A stretch of DNA of 64,000 bases, taken from contig CAVSRU010000005.1 of NCBI GenBank assembly GCA_963730535.1, forward strand, positions 124,001 to 188,000, in the 5' to 3' direction. This document shows, in pieces, positions 39,468 to 46,617 of the stretch. The notes below the pieces were generated by a model. The model ran no database searches and had not been told where the DNA came from. It was given only the letters and a program-made list of their open reading frames with translations. The DNA is from DASSUW01 sp963730535 (lineage in GTDB: Bacteria; Actinomycetota; Thermoleophilia; Solirubrobacterales; Solirubrobacteraceae). How positions within the stretch are numbered: the first letter of the stretch is position 1; each line of letters opens with the position of its first letter. A program made the position numbers and the translations under genes.

Positions 39468-40287
39468 GGCTTGACGGCGACCCGCGCAGAGTCGACGGGC
39501 ACGAGCAGGAGGTGCGCTCCGCGGGCGGCCAGGAACTCGTCGACGGCCTGCCGGGATCCCTCCCAGTAGTCGTAGTCGTCGACGATCAGCACGCCGCCGG
39601 AGGGCACCCGGTCGTAGAGGTGCGCCAGCTCGTGCCTGGTGGACTCGTACCAGTCCGTGTCGAGCCGCAGCAGCGCGATCTGCTCCGGTGCCTGCGCCGG
39701 GATCGTGTCCTGCACGAGGCCGGCGTGATAGCGGACGCGCTCGGCGGGATACCCCGTCCGCGCCATCCCGGCCTGGACGTCGGGGAGGTCGGCGATCGCC
39801 CAGACGGACCGCGGCGTCTGGGGGCTGCTCTCGAGGAGCTCGCGAGCCGTCCGGCCGCCCACGCGCCGGTCCTCCTCGGTCGGCGCCGGCATGCCCTCGA
39901 AGGTGTCGAAGAGATGGAGCTCCCGGTCGTCCACCCCGCGGCCGAGGAGGGTCCGCGCCACGGCCTGCATGCTGCCACCGCGCCACACCCCACACTCGAC
40001 CATGTCTCCTTCTACACCGCGGTCGACCACGTACCGGACCGCCACGATCAGCGCGAAGATCCGGAAGTACGACGTCATCGTCCACGGCCGGACGGCCTTC
40101 ATCGTGGCGCGGGCCTCCGCGTCGTGGTACCGCTTGATGCGGTCCGGCCTGGACGGCCTCGCCCTCGGCCTCGGCCTCGGCTTCGGCTTCGGCTTGGGGG
40201 GCGGAGGGGAGGAGGCGCAGCGGCCTTGACGACGCGATAGCCGGTCGTCCGCTCGAGCCCCGCGTTGATCGCCCCGCGCCAGCTCAC
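39464..40287 (-). CDS. TylF/MycF-type methyltransferase gene with a frame change at a C6 run
   Basis: The intact 212-residue part from ATG 40102 has TMTSYFRIFALIVAVRYV, GDMVECGVWRGGSM, LHLFDTFEGMPAPTEED, LRLDTDWYEST and GGVLIVDDYDYWEGSR, the TylF/macrocin O-methyltransferase signature. Conserved-looking sequence continues upstream (RPDRIKRYHDAEARAT) without a start. A better start is GTG 40287 (GTGA overlap with phoD), giving SWRGAINAGLERTTGYRVVK in another frame. The two frames join at CCCCCC (40196-40201). One extra base, or -1 slippage at C CCC CCA (40201-40195), gives about 274 residues. Without it the product is about 62 residues. Confidence 0.7.
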
Positions 40288-41879
40288 ATCGATGCCAGCA
40301 CTGCGCCCGGGCGGCCGTGCTCGACCGTGAACGTCGCCAGCGTCGAGCACGTTCCCTGCGGCTGCACGACCGACGAGACGGCGCGGAACTCGCTCGTCCA
40401 GCTCTCCGGCGTCAGCGTGCAGCGCACGTAGCCGCGGTTGTTGTTGCGGAACAGGATGTGGGGGTTGTTGGGATCGTCCGCGAACCGGCGCGTCACGATG
40501 GCCGGATCGCCGTTGGTGGAGATCGAGGTGCCCATGAACTCGGTGGCCACCGGCAGTCCGTCGAAGCTGCGGAAGTTCGGCGGCACGTTGCGGACCCAGT
40601 TCTGGTGGGTGTCGCCGGTCAGGACGACGGGGTTCGGCGTGCCCTTCTCGACGATCCAGTCCAGGATCCGCTGGCGCTCGGCCACGTAGCCGTCCCAGCT
40701 GTCGGAGGGCGGCGCGAAGCTGCGCGAGACGCCGTCGGTCGCGCGGTTGAACGGCGCGAAGCCGGTCTGCTGCGCGAGCACGTTCCAGCGGGCCTTCGTG
40801 GTCGCGAGATCCTCGAGGAGCCAGTCGCGCTGCGCGTCGCCGAGCATCGTGCGCGCGGGGTTCAGGTCGTCCGGGCAATGCCCCGAGATGTCGCGCTCGG
40901 CCGGGATGCATGCCAGGGGCTGGTCGGAGCGGTACTGGCGCCCGTCGAGCACATTGAACGTGGCCTGCTGGCCCCAGCGGAAGCGACGATAGAGCTGGAG
41001 GTCGGGGCCCTCAGGCTTGCGATCGCGCGCGAGCGGCATGTGCTCCCAGTACGCCCGGTACGCGGCCGCCCGGCGGGCGCGCACGAGCTCGACCGGCACG
41101 TCGGGGTCGATGTCCTCGTCGGCGTAGTTGTTCTTGAACTCGTGGTCGTCCCAGGTGACGAGCCACGGGTGCGCGGCGTGGGCCGCCTGGAGGTGCGGGT
41201 CGGTCTTGTACTGGCCGTGGCGGATCCGGTAGTCGTCGAGCGTCTGGATCTCGCGCCTCGGGCTGTGCGCCCGCACCACCCTGGCGCCGCCCTCGTAGAT
41301 GTAGTCGCCGAGGTGGATGACGGCCTCGACGTCGGCTGCGGCCGCGACGTCGGCGTAGGGGGTGAAATGCCCGTCCGCGAAGTTCTGGCACGAGACGAAC
41401 GCGAACGTGACGGCCTCGACCATCGCGTTGCCAGGTGGAGTGGTGCGCGTGCGGCCGACCGGGCTGATGTCGTCCCCGGCCTTGAAGCGGTAGAAGTACT
41501 CGTGCCGCGGCCCGAGCCCGAAGACTTCGACGCGCACGCTGTGCGCCTCGTCCGGAAGGGCGACGGTGGTCCCCTTGCGGACGATCGAGTGGAAGTTCTC
41601 GTCACGGGAGACCTCGAACCGCACCTCGTACGGCTCGGGCGGCAGGCCGCCGCCGATGGCGAGCGGATCCGTCACCAGCCGCGTCCACAGCACCACGCCG
41701 GTGGGGCTCGGGTCGCCGGAGGCGACGCCGAGCGTGAAGGGGTAGCTGCCGAACCCGGCCTGCGCGAGGGCCGGCCCGCTCGCGATCCCGGCCAGCGCCA
41801 CGCCGGCGGCCAGCGAGCCTCCGGACCTGAGCAGCGTCCTCCGGCTGATGCGCCGGTCCCAGCCGCCAGAGATGGCCAC
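40284..41879 (-). CDS. phoD: PhoD-type alkaline phosphatase (metallophosphoesterase), Tat-exported
   Basis: 531 residues from GTG 41879, preceded by AAGGAG at 8 nt. Twin-arginine signal RRISRRTLLRSGGSLAAG then a hydrophobic stretch ending ALAQA. PhoD domain: LGVASGDPSPTGVVLWTR, FVSCQNFADG, HLGDYIYEGG, LVTWDDHEFKNNY, LTGDTHQNWV, and the N-terminal PhoD-N beta-sandwich. It hydrolyses phosphodiesters and monoesters outside the cell using Fe/Ca. No Pho box was identified. The methyltransferase starts within its stop. Confidence 0.93.
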   Translation of the reverse strand: MAISGGWDRRISRRTLLRSGGSLAAGVALAGIASGPALAQAGFGSYPFTLGVASGDPSPTGVVLWTRLVTDPLAIGGGLPPEPYEVRFEVSRDENFHSIVRKGTTVALPDEAHSVRVEVFGLGPRHEYFYRFKAGDDISPVGRTRTTPPGNAMVEAVTFAFVSCQNFADGHFTPYADVAAAADVEAVIHLGDYIYEGGARVVRAHSPRREIQTLDDYRIRHGQYKTDPHLQAAHAAHPWLVTWDDHEFKNNYADEDIDPDVPVELVRARRAAAYRAYWEHMPLARDRKPEGPDLQLYRRFRWGQQATFNVLDGRQYRSDQPLACIPAERDISGHCPDDLNPARTMLGDAQRDWLLEDLATTKARWNVLAQQTGFAPFNRATDGVSRSFAPPSDSWDGYVAERQRILDWIVEKGTPNPVVLTGDTHQNWVRNVPPNFRSFDGLPVATEFMGTSISTNGDPAIVTRRFADDPNNPHILFRNNNRGYVRCTLTPESWTSEFRAVSSVVQPQGTCSTLATFTVEHGRPGAVLASM

Positions 41880-41990
41880 GGCTGCGTCTCCTTGGTTCGA
41901 GTGAGAAGCCGTGACGAGTGTCCGGCCCACGCGCTGGCGTGGGCAGACCCCATAGGGTTGAAGTCACTCAGCCCATTTACGGGAGGCGCG

Positions 41991-42026
41991 CGGCAGGATT
42001 CGGACCTGCGGCGCGCCGCTCCGGAG
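41991..42026 (-). pseudogene. 3'-half remnant of tRNA-Arg(CCG)
   Basis: 31 of 36 positions match the intact tRNA-Arg at 46014-46086, from the anticodon-arm segment CTCCGGAGCG through the T arm GCAGGTCCGAATCCTGC. The 5' half of the tRNA is absent. Same orientation as the intact gene. The T loop has TCC for TTC. It ends 3 nt short of the stop codon of the small zinc-ribbon gene. Confidence 0.7.
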
Positions 42027-42028
42027 AC

Positions 42029-42205
42029 CTAGGGGTACGGATCGTCCTTCGAGTCGCCCCCGCTGACGGTGCTGTAGCTGCCGTTGCCGCACTCGGGGCA
42101 CGGCGGAAGGTGCTTGGTCGAGCTGACTTCCAGCTCGTAGCTGCAGTTCGTGCACTTGTAGGTGCCCGACGACACGTCGCTTCCGGCCGGCACGGGATCA
42201 GCCAT
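42029..42205 (-). CDS. 58-residue zinc-ribbon protein
   Basis: Starts at ATG 42205 with AGGGAGG 5 nt upstream. Contains GTYKCTNCSYELEV and LPPCPECGNGSY, a CxxC...CxxC rubredoxin-like zinc ribbon, and ends SGGDSKDDPYP, a tail shared by a widespread family of short actinobacterial zinc-ribbon proteins. The role is not established. It lies just inside the tRNA remnant, so it may be the outermost gene of the accessory block. Confidence 0.8.
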   Translation of the reverse strand: MADPVPAGSDVSSGTYKCTNCSYELEVSSTKHLPPCPECGNGSYSTVSGGDSKDDPYP

Positions 42206-42310
42206 GAATCCTCCCTCTGAACTTGGTTGACGCGCACGTCCTACCCAGAACGCGCGCGGCGCGCACCGGGCCCGCGTCGCGGACCCGGTGTCGCGTCGTC
42301 GTGCTTGCGA

Positions 42311-42631
42311 CTAGTGGCGGTCGCTGTTCTCGGTGTAGGGGTCGCGGCTGCCGGACTTGGCCAGCCCGCGGCTGACCATGTAGCCGACCGTGAGGACGGT
42401 CACGTACAGCCAGACCTGCTTGGCGCCGAGGCCGCCGGCGTCTGCCTGGTCCACGACGGCGCCGGCGATCAGGACGCCGAGGGTCGCGACGACGTACATG
42501 ATCAGCTCGGTCGTCTTGAACGCCGCCTTGGTCTCGGTGCTACGACGGACGGCGCCGCGGTCGCCGCGGTCGGCGAACGTGTGGCCGTCGGCGCTGGCGC
42601 GAGTCGATGCTGCTGCGGGAGAGGTTGCCAT
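42311..42631 (-). CDS. small membrane protein (106 aa)
   Basis: About 45 polar residues (ASTRASADGHTFADRGDRG) then two hydrophobic helices, LIMYVVATLGVLIAGAVV and VWLYVTVLTVGYMVSRGLA, and a short charged tail ending in His. No family recognised. AAAGGAG sits 8 nt before the ATG, so unlike most of the window it has a proper ribosome binding site. Confidence 0.75.
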   Translation of the reverse strand: MATSPAAASTRASADGHTFADRGDRGAVRRSTETKAAFKTTELIMYVVATLGVLIAGAVVDQADAGGLGAKQVWLYVTVLTVGYMVSRGLAKSGSRDPYTENSDRH

Positions 42632-42934
42632 GGAGTGGCTCCTTTGGATGGATGTGCCGAAGCGCCCCTGGGGGGAATGCGTCCAGCGGTTTGGTCTGAG
42701 GTCGCAGCGGCGGATGCCCTGCGACCGACGCCGTTACGTGAGTCCGCGCGGTACGCACCTCTCCCGATGGGAAGGTTGCGCGGGCAGAGGAACTTCGCCA
42801 ACGTCCGTCTTGTCGAGGTCAGTTGCGGCAACTCGTGAGTTCACGAGCGTCCGGTCAATGCCCTCGTCCTATGAGTCTCCCCATGCGCGGGGGGAGCCCA
42901 AACATCTGCCGCTGCGACGACGGAAGGCCGCTCG
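42632..42934. other. 303-bp gap with no gene seen
   Basis: Contains the ribosome binding site of the gene at 42631 and presumably its promoter. No convincing coding frame, tRNA or repeat. Base composition is a little less GC-rich than the surroundings. Confidence 0.4.
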
Positions 42935-43387
42935 TCAGGTTCCCGCGGAGCCGTCGGCCGCGCCAACAGCGTCGTCGCGCAGCTGACCCTCGACCGTCGC
43001 CTCGATGCCGTCCTGGCGGGGCTCGGCGAAGAAGAACATCTCCACGATGATGTCCGGGTCGAACATGATCTGCGACTGGTAGTTGACGACCGTGCGACCC
43101 GTCGTCTGCTCGACCAGGCCGGTCAGCACCTTGGTCATGTCGTTCTCGAACAGCTGGCGGAACTCGCGGACCAGGTTCTCCCGGCCGAACCTGAGCATCG
43201 TCTGCTCGGCGGTCGTCAGGCCGCCTCGCATGACAACGATGAGCAGGTCGTCGAGCATGTAGCTCTTGGCCTGCTCGGGGCCCTTGCCGAAGAACTGCTT
43301 CTTCGCGCGAACCATCTCGTCCGAGAGCCGGGCGAGCATGTCGCCGCCGCGCGGCTCGGGCGGTTCTGCCGAGGGCCTCTCGCTCAT
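42935..43387 (-). CDS. DUF2294-family protein
   Basis: 150 residues. MLARLSDEMVRAKKQFFGKGPEQAKSYM then LLIVVMRGGLTTAEQTML and EQTTGRTVVNYQSQIMFDPDIIVEMFFF match DUF2294, a family of soluble proteins of unknown role. ATG 43387 is preferred to GTG 43432 because TACGCT lies 6 nt before it. The residues before GGDM are a Pro/Glu-rich lead. Confidence 0.8.
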   Translation of the reverse strand: MSERPSAEPPEPRGGDMLARLSDEMVRAKKQFFGKGPEQAKSYMLDDLLIVVMRGGLTTAEQTMLRFGRENLVREFRQLFENDMTKVLTGLVEQTTGRTVVNYQSQIMFDPDIIVEMFFFAEPRQDGIEATVEGQLRDDAVGAADGSAGT

Positions 43388-43393
43388 CGCGGC

Positions 43394-43399
43394 AGCGTA
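43394..43399 (-). promoter_or_regulatory. -10 hexamer TACGCT for the DUF2294 gene
   Basis: TACGCT, 6 nt, ATG 43387. Same hexamer as before recJ. Confidence 0.35.
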
Positions 43400-43446
43400 T
43401 CGTCGCCAGGCGGACGCCTTCGCTGCGACCACGTGGGCCCGGCGAC

Positions 43447-43490
43447 TGAGGCGCCGATTCCCCGCATGCTTGCCGGGGGTCGGCGCCTCA
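43447..43490. terminator. strong hairpin at the end of the DUF3618 operon
   Basis: TGAGGCGCCGA with CCCCG on one arm pairs with CGGGG and TCGGCGCCTCA on the other, with a 9-nt loop. It lies 17 nt past the DUF3618 stop and upstream of the DUF2294 promoter. Confidence 0.7.
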
Positions 43491-43506
43491 CGTCCGCGCG
43501 GTGAGC

Positions 43507-44058
43507 TCAGGTGCGAGCGGGGCCTGCCGCCTCTTGGGCGTGCTGCTGTGCCGACGACCTGAGCTGTTCCGCATGCTCCTGGCCGGACTGCTGCGCAGTC
43601 TCCTTGGCGCTCGCGGCTGCCTCCTGCGCAACCTCCTTGCCGCGCTCGAGAGCCTCCTCGCCCGTCTGCTTGACGCGGTCGACCACGTCGTCGGAGACCT
43701 GACCGAGCTTCTCGTCCTCGACGCGGGTCGCCGGGATGAGGAGTCCGGCGACGAAGCCCACCGCGATCGAGCCGATCGCCAGACCGAGCGGGTTCTCCTG
43801 CGCGAGGCCCTTGGCACGCTGCGCCTGCTGCTTGACCTGTGCGGCATCCGGCGTGGCGTCGGAGGCTGAGTCCTTCGCCCCGACGAGCTTGTCCTTGACT
43901 CCCACGATGCTCTCCTTGGCTGAGTCGCGCTTGTCCTGCAGCGATTCCTTGGCGCGCTCCTTGACGTCGGCCTTGTAGCCGAGCGCGTCCACCGTCTGGC
44001 TCATGTCCGCGCGCGTCTGTTCTATCTCGCGGCGGATCCGGTCTGGGTCTTCGCCCAT
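43507..44058 (-). CDS. DUF3618 protein (183 aa)
   Basis: Starts MGEDPDRIRREIEQTRADMSQTVDALGYK, the DUF3618 signature, followed by charged helical repeats rich in Lys, Asp, Ala, one hydrophobic segment (PLGLAIGSIAVGFVAGLLI, about 93-111) and an Ala/Gln/Glu-rich coiled-coil tail. Members are membrane-anchored and found beside phage-holin-like proteins in actinobacteria; the function is unknown. AAGGAGG lies 8 nt upstream. The first 37 nt overlap the 3' end of the holin-like gene. Confidence 0.85.
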   Translation of the reverse strand: MGEDPDRIRREIEQTRADMSQTVDALGYKADVKERAKESLQDKRDSAKESIVGVKDKLVGAKDSASDATPDAAQVKQQAQRAKGLAQENPLGLAIGSIAVGFVAGLLIPATRVEDEKLGQVSDDVVDRVKQTGEEALERGKEVAQEAAASAKETAQQSGQEHAEQLRSSAQQHAQEAAGPART

Positions 44059-44477
44059 TCGATGTCCTCCTTCACGGTTTCGATTGTCTGTGGTGCCGGC
44101 GGGGTCGCCTGTTGCAGCGACTTCTGGCCCGCCTTGGCGAGCACGAAGGCCACGACCAGCCACAGCACCATCACGATGAGCGCGGCGATCCAGGTGGCCA
44201 CCCACGTATCAAGCAGCGCGATCAACGCCGCGGTGAGGGCGCCGAGGCCGAGCAGCCCGAACACGGCCGCGCCGGCGAGCATGCCGGCGCCCTTCCCGGC
44301 GAGCTTGCCCTTCTGGGTCACCTCGGCCTGGGCGAGCTGGATCTCCTGGCGGACGAGCGTCGACGTCTGGCTGGCCAGGTCCTTGACCAGCTCACCGATG
44401 CCGCGGTCCCGCGCGGAGAACTCCTCGCTCGCCGCCGCCGGGCGCGAACCGCCGCCCGTTACCTCCGACGCAGCCAT
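44022..44477 (-). CDS. phage-holin-family (DUF1469-like) membrane protein
   Basis: 151 residues. SARDRGIGELVKDLASQTSTLVRQEIQLAQAEVTQKGK is the typical amphipathic lead, then two membrane helices GMLAGAAVFGLLGLGALTAALIALL and WIAALIVMVLWLVVAFVLAKAG. It is the Actinobacteria 'phage holin' family, chromosomal and not linked to lysis genes. The 3' end reads out of frame through the ribosome binding site and start of DUF3618, so the two are translationally coupled. Confidence 0.88.
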   Translation of the reverse strand: MAASEVTGGGSRPAAASEEFSARDRGIGELVKDLASQTSTLVRQEIQLAQAEVTQKGKLAGKGAGMLAGAAVFGLLGLGALTAALIALLDTWVATWIAALIVMVLWLVVAFVLAKAGQKSLQQATPPAPQTIETVKEDIEWAKTQTGSAAR

Positions 44478-44479
44478 GG

Positions 44480-45118
44480 CTAGCGCTGGCCGGCCGGCGG
44501 CGACGCGGGCCCGGGCATGACGCCGCCGACCAGGTCGACGGGACGCTGAGGGCCGCCGGGCGACGGCTCGCCGAACGCGCCGTCGGGCCTGATCGGAGCC
44601 GGCATAGCGGGGGACGCCGTGGGCGGGACGGTCGCAACCGGCGGTCGCACGGTGGACGACGGCTCCGGCCGCGTCTCGTAGCGCCGGCTGCTCGACGCCT
44701 TCAAGAAGCGGGAGGCGAGGAACCCAGCCGCCAGACCGCCGACCATGACGGCCCACGGCTGACGCCGGCCGAAGTCCTCGACGTCGCGCAGGATCGTGTC
44801 CCCGTCCGCCCGCTTGAGGTACGTGCCCAGCTTCTCAGTCCGGTCAGCCGCCTGCTCGGCGAGCTTCGCGGGCTGGTCCTTGCCCTGCTCACGGAGCTGT
44901 CCGGCGATGTTGCGCATGTCGTCCGCAGTGGTGGTGACCTGCTCACCGGCCCGCGTCGAACGCTGGTCGACCTGCTCGCGCACCCGCCCCTTCGCCTCGC
45001 CAGCGGCCTGCTGCGCCGTCTCCTGGGCCTTCTGCTTTGCTTGCTCGGCCGTCGAGGGGTCTTGAGCAGTGCGCTGCTCTGACCAGCCTCCAGCCGTTGT
45101 GTTTCCGATGGTGCTCAC
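44480..45118 (-). CDS. membrane-anchored Ala/Gln-rich protein (212 aa), DUF3618-operon leader
   Basis: N-terminal 110 residues are helical with repeated Ala, Gln, Glu, Lys (AEQAKQKAQETAQQAAGEAKGRVREQ), similar to LEA/apolipoprotein-type sequences; one hydrophobic segment WAVMVGGLAAGFLASRFLKAS (about 122-142); a proline-rich C-terminus. First gene of a three-gene operon with the holin-like and DUF3618 genes; 2 nt from the next start. Stress or membrane protection is an inference from composition. Confidence 0.75.
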   Translation of the reverse strand: MSTIGNTTAGGWSEQRTAQDPSTAEQAKQKAQETAQQAAGEAKGRVREQVDQRSTRAGEQVTTTADDMRNIAGQLREQGKDQPAKLAEQAADRTEKLGTYLKRADGDTILRDVEDFGRRQPWAVMVGGLAAGFLASRFLKASSSRRYETRPEPSSTVRPPVATVPPTASPAMPAPIRPDGAFGEPSPGGPQRPVDLVGGVMPGPASPPAGQR

Positions 45119-45190
45119 GGCGAATCTCCAATCAATCGAGTCCCGTGAGGCTTCCAGTCATGAGCCATCGCCAACCGCGGTGCCCGACCG

Positions 45191-45204
45191 CTGGTCATGA
45201 CCAG
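45191..45204. promoter_or_regulatory. 14-bp perfect palindrome, possible operator
   Basis: CTGGTCATGACCAG, 72 bp upstream of the minus-strand operon start and 76 bp upstream of the plus-strand small gene. No promoter elements could be fixed with confidence. Confidence 0.4.
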
Positions 45205-45280
45205 GACGCCCGGCGCCCGGACGTCAGATATCCACGCACTGATGTTCGCGTGCCGACAGTTTCGGTAAGCACCCCTCACC

Positions 45281-45493
45281 ATGTTCCGGCCCCGCTCGCC
45301 CTACGGCTACGGCAGACGGCGCCGGGGCCGGAGCCGGAGCCGGAGCCGGGGCGGATTCCTCGGACCGTTCCCCTACTACTCCAGGCGAACGCGCGGCGGT
45401 TCGCGCGTGACCGTGTCCGGGTGCTGCCTGCCGATTCCCTTCGGTGCGTTCAGCGTGTTGATGCTCGCGGCCTGGCGGCTCGCTCACCGCTGA
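45281..45493 (+). CDS. small Arg/Gly-rich protein with CC motif (70 aa)
   Basis: An N-terminal Arg/Ser/Gly-rich half (GRRRRGRSRSRSRGGF) then YYSRRTRGGSRVTVSGCCLP and a hydrophobic C-terminus IPFGAFSVLMLAAWRLAHR. The composition could arise in a shadow frame, but the CCLPIP segment followed by a membrane-like helix looks protein-like. No clear ribosome binding site. Function unknown. Confidence 0.45.
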   Translation: MFRPRSPYGYGRRRRGRSRSRSRGGFLGPFPYYSRRTRGGSRVTVSGCCLPIPFGAFSVLMLAAWRLAHR

Positions 45494-45554
45494 GCCGAAC
45501 AGTCGTCCAGTTGGCCTCATCTGCGGTCATGTGGCAGCCGATACCGATCGGGCA

Positions 45555-45645
45555 CGTTTGAGTCGCCTAGGGCAAACCCGTCGTGAGGCGGGGACGCAAA
45601 GCCAGAGATCTCGCCATGGAAGGTGAGGCAGCTCGGCCGCCGGCT
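45555..45645 (+). ncRNA. cyclic di-GMP-I (GEMM) riboswitch
   Basis: Contains GGGCAAACC, a stem capped by GTGA, GGGACGCAAAGCC, then a second stem-loop leading to GGCAGCTCGGCCGCC, which corresponds to the conserved GUAGCGGGGUUACC part. Conserved blocks are in the right order and spacing for the c-di-GMP-I aptamer. The next gene starts 33 nt downstream. A full terminator or anti-terminator is not obvious; translation control through GGAGG at 45668 is possible. Confidence 0.85.
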
Positions 45646-45677
45646 TCAGTCTGCGTTCCCATGACACGGAGGTTGAG

Positions 45678-46013
45678 ATGACGCCCTTGCGCACCCTGCT
45701 CACCGCGGCGACCGCCGCCCTGGCGCTGGCCGTCATGGCCAGTCCCGCCGCCGCCGCCAAGGCGCCGAAGGCCCCGTACACCTACTACGCGACGATCGAT
45801 TGCGGCGCCGGCCCGGTCGAGGTCGGCTCGTGGGATGACATGTGGGCCCCGCTGGTCGACCTGGAGAGCGGCAGGAAGTACAAGCCCATCGCGTGGCATG
45901 TCTCGGTCGGCGAGTTCGTCATCGACGAGGTCAAGCGCGACCGCAAGCACGCGGTCGAGTGCAGCTACTCGGACGGCGTCGCGACCGGCACGGTCACCGT
46001 GAAGAAGGCGTAG
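45678..46013 (+). CDS. secreted protein under c-di-GMP riboswitch (111 aa)
   Basis: Signal peptide LRTLLTAATAALALAVMASPAAAA (about 4-27) then an 84-residue mature domain YYATIDCGAGPVEVGSWDD through VTVKKA with two cysteines (CGAG, ECSYSDG) that could form a disulfide and alternating polar/hydrophobic strands suggesting a small beta-sandwich. No family recognised. Ribosome binding site GGAGG. The stop is next to the 3' end of the tRNA-Arg gene. Confidence 0.8.
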   Translation: MTPLRTLLTAATAALALAVMASPAAAAKAPKAPYTYYATIDCGAGPVEVGSWDDMWAPLVDLESGRKYKPIAWHVSVGEFVIDEVKRDRKHAVECSYSDGVATGTVTVKKA

Positions 46014-46086
<73 letters not shown>

Positions 46087-46107
46087 CGGATGTGGGAGCT
46101 TAGCGGC

Positions 46108-46605
46108 GTGGAACTCGCGATCGTGAGCGATACGCACATGCCTCGGCGGGGGCGCGAGCTGCCTCGCGAGTGCGTCGAGCGCCTCCGGGCCGCGGACGTG
46201 ATCCTGCACGCCGGCGACTTCATGGAGGCGTCGGTGCTGGCCGAGCTCGAGGCGCTCGGGCCGCCGGTGTACGGCGTGCGCGGGAACGTCGACTCGGTCG
46301 AGCTCCAGGCTCGGCTGCCGCTGACCCGGATCGTCGAGGCGGCGGGGGCGCGGATCGCGATGATCCATGACGCCGGCCCGAGCGACGGGCGGCTCGCGCG
46401 CCTCAAGCGGCGGTTCCCGGACACGCAGGCGGTGGTGTTCGGGCACTCGCACATGCCGCTGCTCGAGCTCGCCGCAGGCGGTGGCTTCGCGATCTTCAAT
46501 CCCGGCTCGCCGACCGAGCGGCGGCGGGCGCCGGCACACACGATGGGCGCCGCGACCGCGCAGGACGGCCGGATCGCGTTCGAGCTCGTCACCCTCGGCC
46601 ACTAA
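46108..46605 (+). CDS. YfcE/MJ0936-type metallophosphoesterase
   Basis: 165 residues from GTG 46108 (ATG 46090 would add six, with only 3 nt after the tRNA). Motifs: VELAIVSDTHMPRRG, LHAGDFMEA, YGVRGNVDS, VVFGHSHMPLLE and FNPGSPTERR. Two-metal phosphodiesterase of the YfcE family; natural substrate unknown. GGGAG lies 9 nt before the chosen start. Its stop TAA is part of the next gene's -10 hexamer. Confidence 0.9.
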   Translation: MELAIVSDTHMPRRGRELPRECVERLRAADVILHAGDFMEASVLAELEALGPPVYGVRGNVDSVELQARLPLTRIVEAAGARIAMIHDAGPSDGRLARLKRRFPDTQAVVFGHSHMPLLELAAGGGFAIFNPGSPTERRRAPAHTMGAATAQDGRIAFELVTLGH

Positions 46606-46608
46606 CCT
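46603..46608 (+). promoter_or_regulatory. -10 hexamer TAACCT
   Basis: TAACCT, 9 nt, ATG 46618; it includes the stop codon of the upstream gene. Confidence 0.35.
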
Positions 46609-46617
46609 CGACAGGGC

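Noticed and set aside
40137..40200. CGGCCT/CGGCTT hexamer run as a stand-alone satellite
   Set aside because: It encodes a Pro/Lys/Arg linker within the methyltransferase gene; treated as part of that gene's frame problem.
44022..44477. Phage-holin-like gene as evidence of a prophage
   Set aside because: This holin-like family is chromosomal in actinobacteria, and no capsid, tail, lysin or integrase genes are nearby.
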